The notes below the pieces were generated by a model. It saw only the letters and a program-made list of their open reading frames with translations, did no database searches and was not told the DNA's origin. A DNA stretch of 34,780 bases from Patulibacter medicamentivorans (GTDB lineage Bacteria; Actinomycetota; Thermoleophilia; Solirubrobacterales; Solirubrobacteraceae): assembly GCF_000240225.1 (NCBI RefSeq), contig NZ_AGUD01000246.1, positions 1 to 34,780 of the forward strand. Reading direction: 5' to 3'. The position numbers and the translations under genes were made by a program. Position 1 is the stretch's first letter. Each line of letters starts with the position of its first letter. Below are positions 1-11,585 of the stretch, one piece after another.

Positions 1-433
1 CCGCGGCGGCGGCCAGCGCCGCCCCGCCGACCAGCAGCGCGACCGCCCCGCCGGTCTGGGCGAACCAGCCGAGCCCGGCCCCGGAGCTGGCGTCGGCGTA
101 GTCCGGCCCGGCTCCGATCGTCTCGTCCAGCCGCGGCGCGTCGCGGACGATCGCCAGCACGACCACGACCACGCCGAGCCCGGCGATCGCGACCGCCGGC
201 CGCGCGTCGCCGCGCATCGCCGTCCCCGCCAGCGCGAGCGCGACCAGCGCGACCAGCGGCAGCAGCGGCCCGCTGCGCTCCCAGCCGACGACCGACGTGT
301 CGAAGCCGCGCGGGGTGCCCGCCGGAACCCGGTACTCGATCACCGGCAGGACCGTCGCCGCGAGCAATCCGAGGACCCCGATCGCGACCAGTCCGGCGCC
401 CGTCCACCAGAGTCGCGAACGGCCAGTGGCCAC
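1..433 (-). CDS. Partial integral membrane protein of unknown function (C-terminus beyond window)
   Basis: Reading the minus strand from GTG at 433 gives an open frame of 144 codons that runs off the left edge. The visible part has a hydrophobic segment at about residues 11-32, a polar stretch, two more membrane segments at about 56-73 and 80-96, a hydrophilic loop rich in Asp/Gly at 98-125, and a fourth segment starting near 127. This is the layout of a multi-pass membrane protein. I recognise no family motif. It diverges from fusA, so it is not part of the str operon. There is no clear ribosome-binding site before the GTG. The frame stays open further upstream, so the start is uncertain, but the first hydrophobic segment follows this GTG closely. 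Confidence 0.6.
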   Translation of the reverse strand, partial: MATGRSRLWWTGAGLVAIGVLGLLAATVLPVIEYRVPAGTPRGFDTSVVGWERSGPLLPLVALVALALAGTAMRGDARPAVAIAGLGVVVVVLAIVRDAPRLDETIGAGPDYADASSGAGLGWFAQTGGAVALLVGGAALAAAA

Positions 434-483
434 GGGCGATCCGGGGCGGTCGGAGCCGCGCCGGATCGCATTCGATCCTCTGC

Positions 484-489
484 TATAGT
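484..489 (+). promoter_or_regulatory. Candidate -10 element (TATAGT) for fusA in the 434-667 gap
   Basis: The 234-bp gap between the divergent membrane gene and fusA contains TATAGT, five of six matches to the vegetative -10 consensus and an AT-rich island in very GC-rich DNA. No convincing -35 lies 16-18 bp upstream. The complementary strand reads TATAGC, so it could serve the divergent gene instead. If used for fusA, the mRNA leader would be about 170 nt. I see no other structure in this gap. Confidence 0.35.
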
Positions 490-667
490 CCTCCGCCGCT
501 GCCCGTCCGGTGCTGCCGCTCACGCGCGCCTCCCGGCGGGAAGCTCTTCGCGCTCTGTCGCGCCTCCGGCGTGGACGTGCGCGGGACCTCGGTCCCGTCG
601 TGCTGTCCGCAACCGGAGGGTCCGCTCCTTGCCTCCCCAAGTCGTCTGCGTATCTCGGAAGATCTTC

Positions 668-2761
<2,094 letters not shown>

Positions 2762-2790
2762 CCGGAACGCACGCAACCACCGGACTGGGC

Positions 2791-2796
2791 TACCTT
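2791..2796 (+). promoter_or_regulatory. Candidate -10 element (TACCTT) in the fusA-tuf gap
   Basis: The 112-bp fusA-tuf spacer contains TACCTT preceded by GGGC, matching the TANNNT form of actinobacterial -10 elements. No good -35 is visible. It would give tuf a separate transcript with a leader of about 70 nt, which would suit the high demand for EF-Tu relative to EF-G. This is inference from sequence form only. Confidence 0.3.
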
Positions 2797-2873
2797 TCGC
2801 AGGTTCGCCCATTTCCGGAGCTGAACACCCCAGCACCGACCTTTCACACGCAGAAGAGACTCAGGAGCGAGCA

Positions 2874-4058
<1,185 letters not shown>

Positions 4059-4080
4059 CAGCACCCCGTCGGACAGCGCC

Positions 4081-4128
4081 CGCCCGCCCCGCCCTTCGCC
4101 GCTCGAACCGAGCGCTGCGGGGCGGGCG
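4081..4128 (+). terminator. Nested GC hairpin after tuf (possible terminator or attenuator)
   Basis: A perfect 12-bp inverted repeat pairs 4081-4092 with 4117-4128. Inside it, a second perfect 6-bp stem (CGCTCG at 4100-4105, CGAGCG at 4109-4114) has a 3-nt loop. The structure begins 22 bp after the tuf stop codon. No T-run follows, so it is not a classical intrinsic terminator. It may act as an mRNA 3'-end stabiliser or attenuator, or be Rho-assisted. It separates fusA-tuf from the S10 block. Confidence 0.5.
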
Positions 4129-4309
4129 GTAGCGCCCCGCCACGGCCCCCGGAGCCCGCGATCGTCGCGGCGCCGCCGGGGGTCGCTCGCTGGACCGGCA
4201 GCGGCGCGCCTCACGCGCCGACCGGCAAGCGGGAGGGATGAACTCCCGCAGCACCCCAGCACAGAGCTTCTTCCAGACAGCAGACGGAACGGTAAGTAGA
4301 GAGCCCCCG

Positions 4310-4636
4310 ATGGCCGCAGCCACACAAAACAAGATCCGCATCCGGCTCAAGGCCTACGACACGTCGGCCATCGAGTCGGCGGCGAAGGAGATCGTCGAGA
4401 CGGCGCAGCGCACTGGCGCGACCGTCTCCGGTCCCGTGCCTCTGCCGACGGAGAAGAACGTCTACTGCGTGATCCGGTCCCCGTTCAAGGACAAGGACTC
4501 CCGCGAGCACTTCGAGATCCGCACGCACAAGCGGCTCATCGACATCCACCAGCCGACGCCCAAGACGGTCGACTCGCTCCAGCGGCTCGATCACCTCCCC
4601 GCGGGCGTCGACATCGAGATCCGTCTGGCGGGCTGA
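4310..4636 (+). CDS. rpsJ: 30S ribosomal protein S10
   Basis: S10 (108 aa) is in the 30S head and, in many bacteria, also binds NusB in antitermination complexes. Recognised from the N-terminal I-R-I-R-L-K-A-Y core, the conserved P-L-P-T segment, the [10 protein letters not shown] motif and the C-terminal G-V-D-I-E-I. The ATG at 4310 gives the family N-terminus; an in-frame upstream ATG at 4238 would add 24 non-conserved residues. The short N-terminal tail before the core is typical of actinobacteria. It is the first gene of the long S10/spc run and sits 3 bp ahead of rplC, after a 251-bp leader region that could hold its promoter. Confidence 0.97.
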   Translation: MAAATQNKIRIRLKAYDTSAIESAAKEIVETAQRTGATVSGPVPLPTEKNVYCVIRSPFKDKDSREHFEIRTHKRLIDIHQPTPKTVDSLQRLDHLPAGVDIEIRLAG

Positions 4637-4639
4637 GCC

Positions 4640-5257
4640 ATGGCCGCGATTCTCGCCAAGAAGCTCGGCATGACGCAGCTGTTCCTCGAGGACGGCCGGG
4701 TCGAGCGCGTGACCGTCCTGGAGGCCGGGCCCTGCCCCGTCACGGGCAAGCGGACCGCCGATCGCGACGGCTACGACGCCGTGCAGCTCGCCTTCGGCGC
4801 GACCAAGGAGAAGCACGTCTCCAAGCCCGAGCTCGGGCACCTGAAGAAGGCCGGCGTCGGTCCCCACCGCCACCTGGTGGAGTTCCGCGACGTCGACCTC
4901 GACGTCGAGGTCGGCCAGACCGTGACGGTCGACGCCTTCGAGGCCGGCCAGAAGGTCCGCGTCGCCGCGACCTCCAAGGGCAAGGGCTTCCAGGGCACCG
5001 TCAAGCGCCACGGGTTCGCCCGCGGCCCGGTGACCCACGGCTCGCACAACACCCGCGCCCCGGGCTCGATCGGCGCCGCCGCCTACCCGGCGCGCGTCTT
5101 CAAGGGCATCCGTGGCCCCGGCCGCATGGGTGGCGGCCGCGTGACGCAGCCCGGCCTCGAGGTCGTGCGCGTCGATGCCGACGACAACCTGCTGATCGTG
5201 CGCGGCTCGGTTCCGGGCCCGCGCAACGGCCTCGTGGAGGTGCGTACCGATGCCTGA
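4640..5257 (+). CDS. rplC: 50S ribosomal protein L3
   Basis: L3 (205 aa) nucleates 50S assembly and reaches the peptidyl transferase region through a long central loop. Recognised from the N-terminal K-K-L-G-M-T-Q segment, the K-G-K-G-F-Q-G-T-V-K-R motif around residues 113-123 and the glycine-rich P-G-R-M-G-G-G loop near 155. ATG is 3 bp after the rpsJ stop. Its last 8 bp overlap the start of rplD, indicating translational coupling. Confidence 0.97.
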   Translation: MAAILAKKLGMTQLFLEDGRVERVTVLEAGPCPVTGKRTADRDGYDAVQLAFGATKEKHVSKPELGHLKKAGVGPHRHLVEFRDVDLDVEVGQTVTVDAFEAGQKVRVAATSKGKGFQGTVKRHGFARGPVTHGSHNTRAPGSIGAAAYPARVFKGIRGPGRMGGGRVTQPGLEVVRVDADDNLLIVRGSVPGPRNGLVEVRTDA

Positions 5258-5888
5258 GGCACCGATCCTCGGCGGCGGGACCGTCCAGCTCGATGACGCC
5301 GTCTTCGGCGTCGAGTTCAACGGCCCGCTCGTTCACCAGAACGTCCGCCACGAGCTGAACGCTCGCCGGCAGGGCACCGCGAAGACGAAGACCCGCGGCC
5401 AGGTCTCCGGCGGCGGCAGCAAGCCGTGGCGCCAGAAGGGCACCGGCCGTGCCCGCGCCGGCTCGAGCCGCTCGCCGATCTGGACCGGCGGTGGCACGAT
5501 CTTCGGCCCGTCGCCGCGCCACTACACCTTCAAGATCAACCGCAAGGAGAAGCGGGCCGCCCTCCGCAGCGCGCTCTCCCTGCACGGTCTCCGCGGCTCG
5601 GTCGCGGCCTTCGACATCGGCACCTTCGCCGAGCCGTCGACCAAGGCCGCCGGCTCGCTGCTGAAGGGCTGGGACGGCAAGGGCTCGATCCTCGTCGTCC
5701 TCGCCGAGTCCGAGGCGAAGGTCGCCCTCTCGTTCCGCAACCTGACCAAGGTGTCGGTGCTCCCGGCCGAGGCCGTCGGCGTCGCCGACGTGGTCGGCGC
5801 CGGGCGCCTGCTGCTCTCGCAGGTCGCGATCGACGAGCTCACCAACCGCGCCGCCGGCAAGGCCGCCGTGGCCGAGGAGGTCTCCTGA
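5250..5888 (+). CDS. rplD: 50S ribosomal protein L4
   Basis: L4 (212 aa) lines the exit tunnel with its extended loop. In E. coli and some other bacteria it is also the autogenous repressor of the S10 operon; whether that holds here is unknown. The loop is visible at about residues 40-75 as a run of R, K, G and S containing the conserved [12 protein letters not shown] segment. The C-terminal globular domain has the expected length. It starts inside the end of rplC and ends 2 bp before rplW. Confidence 0.97.
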   Translation: MPEAPILGGGTVQLDDAVFGVEFNGPLVHQNVRHELNARRQGTAKTKTRGQVSGGGSKPWRQKGTGRARAGSSRSPIWTGGGTIFGPSPRHYTFKINRKEKRAALRSALSLHGLRGSVAAFDIGTFAEPSTKAAGSLLKGWDGKGSILVVLAESEAKVALSFRNLTKVSVLPAEAVGVADVVGAGRLLLSQVAIDELTNRAAGKAAVAEEVS

Positions 5889-5890
5889 TC

Positions 5891-6190
5891 ATGGATGCGA
5901 CCCAGGTCATCATCCGCCCGGTCGTCAGCGAGAAGAGCTACGTCCTCGCGACGGTCGGCAAGTACACGTTCCGGGTTCACCCCGACGCGCACAAGACGCA
6001 GATCCGCCAGGCGATCGAGTCGCTGTTCGATGTTCACGTCGTCGACGTGAAGACGGCCAGCGTCAAGAGCAAGCCGAAGCGGCGCGGCACGACCAGCGGG
6101 CGCACGCGCTCCTGGAAGAAGGCCATCGTGCAGGTGCGCGAGGGCGAGGAGATCCCGATCTTCCAGTCGCTGCAGGGCATCGAGGAGTAG
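5891..6190 (+). CDS. rplW: 50S ribosomal protein L23
   Basis: L23 (99 aa) sits at the tunnel exit and is the docking point for trigger factor and SRP. Recognised from [10 protein letters not shown] at the N-terminus and the basic loop K-S-K-P-K-R-R-G followed by [11 protein letters not shown]. The ATG at 5891 is chosen because it gives the family N-terminus directly 2 bp after the rplD stop; the same frame is open far upstream, but only because of GC bias. The short acidic tail ends in I-E-E. Confidence 0.97.
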   Translation: MDATQVIIRPVVSEKSYVLATVGKYTFRVHPDAHKTQIRQAIESLFDVHVVDVKTASVKSKPKRRGTTSGRTRSWKKAIVQVREGEEIPIFQSLQGIEE

Positions 6191-6192
6191 TC

Positions 6193-7038
6193 ATGGGTAT
6201 CCGCAAGCCGAAGCCCACCACTCCCGCCCAGCGGTTCGCGACCTACGCGGACTTCGCCGAGATCACGAAGACCGAGCCGGAGCGCTCGCTCGTCGAGGGT
6301 CTGACGAAGTCCGGTGGCCGCAACAACAACGGGCGCAAGACCGCGCGTCACCGTGGCGGCGGCGCCAAGCGCCTCTACCGTCGGATCGACTTCAAGCGCG
6401 ACAAGGACGGGGTGCCCGCGAAGGTCGCCTCGATCGAGTACGACCCGAACCGGACCGCGTACATCGCGCTGCTGCACTACGCCGACGGCGAGAAGCGCTA
6501 CATCCTGGCGCCGCGCAACCTGGAGGTCGGCACGACCGTCCAGAGCGGGCCCGATGCCGACATCAAGGTCGGCAACGCGCTCGAGCTGAAGGACATCCCG
6601 GCCGGCACCGTCGTGCACAACGTCGAGCTGCAGCCCGGCAAGGGCGGCCAGCTCGGTCGCTCCGCCGGCTCGGTCATCCAGCTGATGGCCAAGGACCAGG
6701 GGATGGCGACGCTGCGCCTGCCGTCCGGCGAGATGCGCCTCGTTCGCGAGGGCTGCCGTGCCACCATCGGCAGCGTCGGCAACGCCGACCACCAGAACGT
6801 GAAGATCGGCAACGCCGGCCGCAAGCGTCACATGGGCATCCGCCCGCAGACGCGCGGCACGGCGATGAACCCGGTCGACCACCCGCACGGCGGCGGCGAG
6901 GGTTCCACCACGCCCGGCCGTCACCCGGTCACCCCGTGGGGCGTTCCCACGCTGGGCTACCGCACCCGTAAGAAGAACAAGCCGTCCGACCGCTACATCG
7001 TGCGTGGTCGCCGTCGCGGCAAGGGCAAGAGGAAGTAG
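6193..7038 (+). CDS. rplB: 50S ribosomal protein L2
   Basis: L2 (281 aa) is a large primary rRNA-binding protein needed for subunit association and close to the peptidyl transferase centre. The OB-fold and SH3-like domains are full length. The highly conserved [13 protein letters not shown] segment near residues 220-235, with the His implicated in activity, is intact. The C-terminus is the typical very basic tail. It starts 2 bp after rplW and ends 5 bp before rpsS. Confidence 0.98.
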   Translation: MGIRKPKPTTPAQRFATYADFAEITKTEPERSLVEGLTKSGGRNNNGRKTARHRGGGAKRLYRRIDFKRDKDGVPAKVASIEYDPNRTAYIALLHYADGEKRYILAPRNLEVGTTVQSGPDADIKVGNALELKDIPAGTVVHNVELQPGKGGQLGRSAGSVIQLMAKDQGMATLRLPSGEMRLVREGCRATIGSVGNADHQNVKIGNAGRKRHMGIRPQTRGTAMNPVDHPHGGGEGSTTPGRHPVTPWGVPTLGYRTRKKNKPSDRYIVRGRRRGKGKRK

Positions 7039-7043
7039 CCCCG

Positions 7044-7316
7044 ATGAGCCGTTCGAGCAAGAAGGGGCCGTGGGTCGAGGAGCGTCTGATGACGCGCATC
7101 GAGTCCATGAACTCCGCCAACGAGAAGAAGCTGATCAAGACCTGGTCGCGGGCTTCGACGATCTTCCCGGAGATGGTCGGGCACACGATCGCCGTCCACG
7201 ACGGGCGCAAGCACGTGCCCGTCTTCGTGTCGGAGTCGATGGTCGGTCACAAGCTGGGCGAGTTCGCGCCCACCCGGACCTACCGCGGTCACGGCGACAC
7301 CGCCAAGAGGCGCTGA
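7044..7316 (+). CDS. rpsS: 30S ribosomal protein S19
   Basis: S19 (90 aa) is a head protein that forms a complex with S13 near the A-site finger. Recognised from S-R-S-S-K-K-G-P-W near the N-terminus, the T-W-S-R-A-S segment, and the C-terminal [12 protein letters not shown] motif. Length is standard. It lies between rplB and rplV with gaps of 5 and 3 bp. Confidence 0.97.
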   Translation: MSRSSKKGPWVEERLMTRIESMNSANEKKLIKTWSRASTIFPEMVGHTIAVHDGRKHVPVFVSESMVGHKLGEFAPTRTYRGHGDTAKRR

Positions 7317-7319
7317 TCC

Positions 7320-8006
7320 ATGGCTGACGAGACCCCCAAGAACGAGACCAGCGACGCGCCGCAGCCCGAGGTGACGCCCGAGACCCCCGAGGTCGTCGAG
7401 GAGTCGCCGAAGGCCGACGAGGCTGCCACGACCGCCGAGGCTTCGGCGTCGGAGGAGGCTGCGGACGTCCAGGCCGACGACGAGGTCGTCGCCGACGAGG
7501 TCGAGGACGAGGCTCCGGCCGCCGACGAGGCGCCCGTGGCCGAGCATGACCACGACCACGACCACGATCACGACCACAGCCATGCCGCGCCGGTGCAGCA
7601 GGTCCGTGGCGGCGCCCGGGCCGATGCCCGCCGCGCTCGCCGGGCCCAGCCGGTCGGCGAGGCGCCGGTCGTCCGCGCGGTCGCCAAGTACGTGCGCACG
7701 ACGCCGCGCAAGGCGCGCCTGATCGCGGACCTGATCCGCGACAAGGACGTCGAGCAGGCCCGCGCGATCCTGGCGCACAGCACGCGCTCGGCGGCGCAGG
7801 ACTGGAGCAAGGTGCTCGAGTCCGCGGTCGCCAACGCCGAGAACAACCACGAGCTGATCGGCGACGAGCTGCGCATCAAGGCCGTGGTCGCCGACGACGG
7901 TCCGACGCTCAAGCGCTTCCAGCCGCGGGCCCAGGGCCGCGCGTACCGGATCAACAAGCGCACCAGTCACCTGACCATCCAGCTCACGCCGAAGGACGAG
8001 GTCTGA
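7320..8006 (+). CDS. rplV: 50S ribosomal protein L22 with a long acidic, His-Asp-repeat N-terminal extension
   Basis: The L22 core (residues ~115-228) lines the exit tunnel and is recognised from [13 protein letters not shown] and the C-terminal [16 protein letters not shown]. The gene encodes 228 aa, about twice the usual 110-120. Residues 1-75 are Glu/Asp/Ala/Pro/Val-rich and low complexity. Residues 76-88 alternate His and Asp (seven His), and residues 96-110 are Arg-rich before the core. The ATG at 7320 lies 3 bp after rpsS and the whole extension is in frame without any stop, so it is very likely translated. Extensions of ribosomal proteins are known in actinobacteria; the His-Asp run is the unusual part and could bind divalent metal. 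That function is inference. Confidence 0.96.
   Translation: MADETPKNETSDAPQPEVTPETPEVVEESPKADEAATTAEASASEEAADVQADDEVVADEVEDEAPAADEAPVAEHDHDHDHDHDHSHAAPVQQVRGGARADARRARRAQPVGEAPVVRAVAKYVRTTPRKARLIADLIRDKDVEQARAILAHSTRSAAQDWSKVLESAVANAENNHELIGDELRIKAVVADDGPTLKRFQPRAQGRAYRINKRTSHLTIQLTPKDEV
7545..7583 (+). repeat. In-frame hexamer repeat coding for the His-Asp tract of L22
   Basis: Near-perfect tandem CACGAC-type hexamers encode H-D repeats (residues 76-88 of L22), ending in H-S-H. Because the unit is six bases, gain or loss of units by slippage would change tract length without a frameshift. Confidence 0.85.
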
Positions 8007-8007
8007 C

Positions 8008-8853
8008 ATGGGACAGAAGGTCCATCCCGAGTCGATGCGCGTGGGCTACATCCACGACTGGAAGAGCCACTGGTTCAGCGCGCAGAACACCGCCGACTTC
8101 CTGGATGAGGATCGTCAGATCCGCACCCACATCCAGACGAAGCTCGCCCACGCCGGTCTCTCGGACATCACGATCCGGAAGAACAAGAACGAGGTCGAGG
8201 TGTCCATCCGGACGGCTCGCCCCGGCGTGGTGATCGGCAAGTCGGGCGTCGAGGTCGACGCTCTGCGCAAGGATCTGCACCGCATCACCAAGAAGCAGGT
8301 CAAGGTCAACATCCTCGAGGTTCGCCGTCCGGAGCTGGACGCGAAGCTCGTGGCCCAGTCCGTGGCCGAGCAGCTGCAGAACCGCGTGGCCTTCCGCCGC
8401 GCGATGAAGCGCGCCCTCACGAGCGCCATGCGCTCGGGCGCCAAGGGCTGCAAGATCCAGGTCGGCGGCCGCCTCGGCGGCGCCGAGATGTCGCGCACCG
8501 AGTCCTACCAGGACGGGCGCGTCCCGCTGCACACGATGCGCGCGGACATCGACTACGGCTTCTACGAGGCCAAGACGACGTTCGGTCGGATCGGCGTCAA
8601 GGTCTGGGTCAACAAGGGCGAGATCATGCCGGAGGGCTACGGCGGATCGGACCTGACCGACGTCGACGGTCCGAGCACGCAGGATCGCGACCGTCGTCGT
8701 GGTCGTCGTGACGACCGTGGCGGTGGCGGCGATCGCGGCGGCTTCCGCGGCGGCGACCGTGGTGGTCGTGGCGGCGGCGGTGGCGGTCGGGGCCCCGGCG
8801 GTCCCGGTGGCGCCGGCGGTGGTCGCGGACGCGGACCTCAGGGAGGTCGCTGA
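8008..8853 (+). CDS. rpsC: 30S ribosomal protein S3 with RGG-like C-terminal tail
   Basis: S3 lies at the mRNA entry channel and contributes to mRNA unwinding. The core has the N-terminal G-Q-K-V-H-P start, a KH domain with the GKSG loop at residues 77-80, and the C-terminal S3 domain ending near residue 213. The protein is 281 aa; the last ~68 residues are almost only Gly, Arg and Asp, with repeated R-G-G and D-R-G-G units resembling RNA-binding RGG boxes. Actinobacterial S3 often has a tail, but usually a less regular one. The gene follows rplV by 1 bp and overlaps rplP by 1 bp (TGATG). Confidence 0.97.
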   Translation: MGQKVHPESMRVGYIHDWKSHWFSAQNTADFLDEDRQIRTHIQTKLAHAGLSDITIRKNKNEVEVSIRTARPGVVIGKSGVEVDALRKDLHRITKKQVKVNILEVRRPELDAKLVAQSVAEQLQNRVAFRRAMKRALTSAMRSGAKGCKIQVGGRLGGAEMSRTESYQDGRVPLHTMRADIDYGFYEAKTTFGRIGVKVWVNKGEIMPEGYGGSDLTDVDGPSTQDRDRRRGRRDDRGGGGDRGGFRGGDRGGRGGGGGGRGPGGPGGAGGGRGRGPQGGR

Positions 8854-9266
8854 TGCTGGCCCCGAAGCGCGTCAAGCACCGCAAGGTGCATCGCGGTCGC
8901 AAGCGCGGTCTCTCGCGCGGGCAGAACCGGGTGCAGTTCGGCGAGTACGGGATCAAGACCCTCGAGGCCGGTTGGATCACCAACCGCCAGATCGAGGCTG
9001 CCCGTATCGCCATGACCCGCAAGATCAAGCGTGGCGGCAAGGTCTGGATCAACGTCTTCCCGGACAAGTCCGTGACCAAGAAGCCGGCCGAGACCCGCAT
9101 GGGCTCCGGCAAGGGCTCGCCCGAGGGCTGGGTCGCCGTCGTCAAGCCCGGACGCGTGATGTTCGAGCTGGCCGGCGTCCCCGAGCCCCTGGCCCGCGAG
9201 GCGATCCGCCTCGCCGGCCACAAGCTGCCCGTGAAGACCAAGTTCGTCACCGCGGAGGACGAGTGA
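8853..9266 (+). CDS. rplP: 50S ribosomal protein L16
   Basis: L16 (137 aa) contacts the A-site tRNA elbow and organises 23S rRNA near the peptidyl transferase centre. Recognised from the N-terminal M-L-x-P-K-R-V-K-x-R-K segment, the conserved R-M-G-x-G-K-G region around residue 84, and the C-terminal A[10 protein letters not shown]. Length is standard. TGATG overlaps on both sides (with rpsC and with rpmC) indicate coupled translation. Confidence 0.98.
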   Translation: MLAPKRVKHRKVHRGRKRGLSRGQNRVQFGEYGIKTLEAGWITNRQIEAARIAMTRKIKRGGKVWINVFPDKSVTKKPAETRMGSGKGSPEGWVAVVKPGRVMFELAGVPEPLAREAIRLAGHKLPVKTKFVTAEDE

Positions 9267-9472
9267 TGCGTCCCCAGGAGTTGCGCGACCTCGACGACAA
9301 GAAGATCGCCGAGCAGATCGCCACCGCACGCAAGGAGATCTTCGGTCTGCGCTTCCAGCAGGCGACCGGAGAGCTCGAGAACACTTCCACGCTGCGCACC
9401 GCGCGCCGCGACCTCGCCCGCGCGCTCACCATCGCGCGTCAGCGGGGCATCGATGTGGACGGGATCCGCTGA
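9266..9472 (+). CDS. rpmC: 50S ribosomal protein L29
   Basis: L29 (68 aa) is a small two-helix protein at the tunnel exit next to L23. Recognised from its position and from the E-L-R-D-L start, the central L-R-F-Q-Q-A-T-G-E-L-E-N-T segment and the R-R-D-L-A-R-A second helix. The ATG at 9266 overlaps the rplP stop, and its own stop overlaps the start of rpsQ by one base. The frame is open upstream inside rplP and rpsC, but only this start gives the family N-terminus. Confidence 0.96.
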   Translation: MRPQELRDLDDKKIAEQIATARKEIFGLRFQQATGELENTSTLRTARRDLARALTIARQRGIDVDGIR

Positions 9473-10062
9473 TGGCTGACGAGAACACCGAGAACACCGA
9501 AGAGGCCGTCGACGTGACCGCCGACGAGACCACCGAGGCCGCCGCGGCGACCGAGGAGACGACCGAGGCCGCCGCCGTGGCGACCGAGGAGCAGCCGGAG
9601 GGTCCGCCCGCCGACCTGTCGCCGTCCCAGCGTCGCCAGTGGTACCGCCAGCGGCAGGGCGCCACCGCCAAGCCGCAGCGCACCCCCGAGGAGCGCGCCC
9701 GCGAGCGGGCCGAGACCCGCAAGGCGAAGGCCGCCGCGCGTCGTCGTCGCCGCCTCCAGGAGCGCGAGCGCAAGACCGAGAAGGGCGAGGGCACCCCGCC
9801 GGCCGAGCACGAGCCCGGCCGCGTCCAGATCCGTCAGGGCGTCGTCAGCTCCGCCAAGGGCGACAAGACGATCATCGTCCGGATCGACGCGCAGAAGCGG
9901 CACCCGAAGTACCACAAGATCGTGCGGTCCTCGTCGAAGCTGCAGGCGCACGACGAGCACAACGAGGCTGGCGAGGGCGACACCGTCCGCGTGCAGTCCT
10001 CGCGCCCGATGTCGAAGACCAAGCGCTGGCGCCTGGCCGAGATCGTGGAGCGTGCCAAGTGA
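9472..10062 (+). CDS. rpsQ: 30S ribosomal protein S17 with a ~115-residue acidic/basic N-terminal extension
   Basis: The S17 core (residues ~117-196) is an OB-fold primary 16S rRNA binder, recognised from [14 protein letters not shown], the H-P-K-Y-H-K motif and the [12 protein letters not shown] end. The whole protein is 196 aa, about twice the usual 80-100. Residues 1-44 are Glu/Thr/Ala-rich, and residues 53-105 are Arg/Lys/Glu-rich, predicted helical and possibly coiled coil. The N-terminus begins M-A-D-E-N, like the M-A-D-E-T of L22 in the same operon. The ATG overlaps the rpmC stop and the end overlaps rplN by 4 bp (GTGA). An N-terminal extension exists in mycobacterial S17, but this one is long. 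Confidence 0.95.
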   Translation: MADENTENTEEAVDVTADETTEAAAATEETTEAAAVATEEQPEGPPADLSPSQRRQWYRQRQGATAKPQRTPEERARERAETRKAKAAARRRRRLQERERKTEKGEGTPPAEHEPGRVQIRQGVVSSAKGDKTIIVRIDAQKRHPKYHKIVRSSSKLQAHDEHNEAGEGDTVRVQSSRPMSKTKRWRLAEIVERAK

Positions 10063-10427
10063 TCCAGAACGAGTCCCGCCTCAAGGTCGCCGACAACACC
10101 GGCGCCCGCGAGATCCTGACCATTCGCGTGCACGGCGGCTCCCGCCGTCGCTACGCGCGGGTCGGCGACACGATCACCGCGACCGTCAAGTCGGCGACGC
10201 CCAACGGCTCCGTCAAGAAGGGCGAGGTCGTCAAGGCCGTCGTGGTCCGGACCCGCAAGGAGTTCGGCCGCGACGACGGCACCTACATCGCGTTCGACGA
10301 GAACGCGGCCGTCATCATCGACGCCAACAACAACCCGCGCGGCACCCGCATCTTCGGGCCGGTCGCTCGCGAGCTGCGCGAGCGGTCGTTCATGAAGATC
10401 GTGTCGCTCGCCCCGGAGGTGCTCTAG
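10059..10427 (+). CDS. rplN: 50S ribosomal protein L14
   Basis: L14 (122 aa) forms an intersubunit bridge and is the binding site of the silencing factor RsfS. Recognised from the N-terminal I-Q[15 protein letters not shown], the [10 protein letters not shown] segment and the [14 protein letters not shown] motif. The start is GTG at 10059, overlapping the rpsQ TGA in a GTGA junction. The same frame is open upstream, but the family N-terminus fixes this start. Confidence 0.97.
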   Translation: MIQNESRLKVADNTGAREILTIRVHGGSRRRYARVGDTITATVKSATPNGSVKKGEVVKAVVVRTRKEFGRDDGTYIAFDENAAVIIDANNNPRGTRIFGPVARELRERSFMKIVSLAPEVL

Positions 10428-10428
10428 C

Positions 10429-10764
10429 ATGGGGCTTCGTATCCGTCGCGACGACACCGTCGTCGTGATCAGCGGCAAGGACCGCGGCAAGTCCGGCTCC
10501 GTCCTGCAGGTCGACCCCGCCAACGAGCGCGTGGTCGTCGAGGGCGTGAACCTGGTCAAGCGCCACCAGCGGCCCAACCCCATGGCGTCCCCCGGCAGCC
10601 CGGCTGCCCAGGGCGGAGTGATCGCCAAGGAGGGCCCGATTCACGTTTCCAACGTCATGCTCGTAGATCCCAAGACCAACAAGCCCACCCGCGTGGGCGT
10701 GACCCGTGGCGAGGACGGACGCGCGACGCGCGTCGCCCGCCGTTCGGGTCAGCCGATCGACTGA
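10429..10764 (+). CDS. rplX: 50S ribosomal protein L24
   Basis: L24 (111 aa) initiates 50S assembly and lies near the tunnel exit. The KOW motif is visible at about residues 7-33 ([13 protein letters not shown]), followed by the [12 protein letters not shown] segment. It starts 1 bp after rplN and is slightly longer than average because of a basic C-terminal tail. Confidence 0.96.
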   Translation: MGLRIRRDDTVVVISGKDRGKSGSVLQVDPANERVVVEGVNLVKRHQRPNPMASPGSPAAQGGVIAKEGPIHVSNVMLVDPKTNKPTRVGVTRGEDGRATRVARRSGQPID

Positions 10765-10774
10765 GGTAGTTGCG

Positions 10775-11392
10775 ATGAGTGCGACCACGACCGCGCGACT
10801 GAAGACGCGCTACCTCGAAGAGATCCGCCCCCAGCTGTTCGAGCAGGGCGGGTACAGCTCCGTGATGCAGGTCCCGCGCCTGGAGAAGATCACCCTCAAC
10901 ATGGGTCTGGGCGAGGCGAAGCAGGACAACAAGACGTTCGCTGCCGCGACCGAGCAGCTGGCCGCGATCGCCGGTCAGCAGCCGAGCGTGCGCCGCGCCC
11001 GCAAGTCGATCGCCGGCTTCAAGCTGCGCGAGGGCATGCCGGTCGGCGCCGCCGTCACGCTGCGCGGTGAGCGGATGTACGAGTTCCTCGATCGCCTGCT
11101 CTCGATCGCGCTTCCGCGCGTCCGGGACTTCCGCGGCCTCAAGACGACGAGCTTCGACGGCCGCGGCAACTACTCGATCGGCGTCCGCGAGCAGATCATC
11201 TTCGCGGAGATCGACTACGACGCCATCGACCAGATCCGCGGTCTCGACATCAACATCACGACCACGGCGAAGACCGACGGCGAGGCGTTCGCGCTGCTCC
11301 AGGCGTTCGGCTTCCCGTTCTCGCGCGAGGGCAAGCGTCCCGAGGGCGCTCCGCCGCCGCTCGACCCGTCCACGACCACCCAGGGGAGCTGA
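10775..11392 (+). CDS. rplE: 50S ribosomal protein L5
   Basis: L5 (205 aa) binds 5S rRNA and contacts P-site tRNA. Recognised from the [15 protein letters not shown] motif near residues 30-45, the [18 protein letters not shown] segment and the R-V-R-D-F-R-G-L region. The ATG at 10775 is 10 bp after rplX and preceded by GAGG. The typical bacterial length is about 180, so there is a ~20-residue Pro/Thr/Ser-rich C-terminal extension of unknown role. Confidence 0.97.
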   Translation: MSATTTARLKTRYLEEIRPQLFEQGGYSSVMQVPRLEKITLNMGLGEAKQDNKTFAAATEQLAAIAGQQPSVRRARKSIAGFKLREGMPVGAAVTLRGERMYEFLDRLLSIALPRVRDFRGLKTTSFDGRGNYSIGVREQIIFAEIDYDAIDQIRGLDINITTTAKTDGEAFALLQAFGFPFSREGKRPEGAPPPLDPSTTTQGS

Positions 11393-11395
11393 CCC

Positions 11396-11581
11396 ATGGC
11401 GAAGACCTCTCAGCGCGTCCGCCAGGCGCGCCCCTCGAAGTACCAGACCCGCGAGTACACGCGCTGCCGCAGCTGCGGCCGCTCGCGCTCGGTCTACCGC
11501 AAGTTCGGCGTGTGCCGCATCTGCCTGCGCGAGCTGGCGCATCGCGGCTACATCCCCGGCATGACGAAGAGCAGCTGGTAG
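11396..11581 (+). CDS. rpsN: 30S ribosomal protein S14, zinc-binding type (S14 type Z)
   Basis: The protein is 61 aa, the short zinc-ribbon form of S14. Four cysteines at positions 24, 27, 40 and 43 form a C-x2-C...C-x2-C zinc site. The C-terminus [10 protein letters not shown] is the family end. Some actinobacteria carry a second, zinc-free S14 used under zinc starvation; none is in this window. It sits in the standard spc position between rplE and rpsH. Confidence 0.98.
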   Translation: MAKTSQRVRQARPSKYQTREYTRCRSCGRSRSVYRKFGVCRICLRELAHRGYIPGMTKSSW

Positions 11582-11585
11582 CCAG

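Noticed and set aside
297-488. Plus-strand 63-codon frame before fusA
   Set aside because: It overlaps the better-supported minus-strand membrane protein, has low-complexity composition and no ribosome-binding site.
4238-4309. Longer N-terminus of S10 starting at 4238
   Set aside because: The extra 24 residues do not resemble S10, and the ATG at 4310 gives the family N-terminus.
7545-7583. His-Asp hexamer repeat as a phase-variable frameshift site
   Set aside because: The unit is six bases, so slippage changes length but not frame; it cannot switch L22 on and off.
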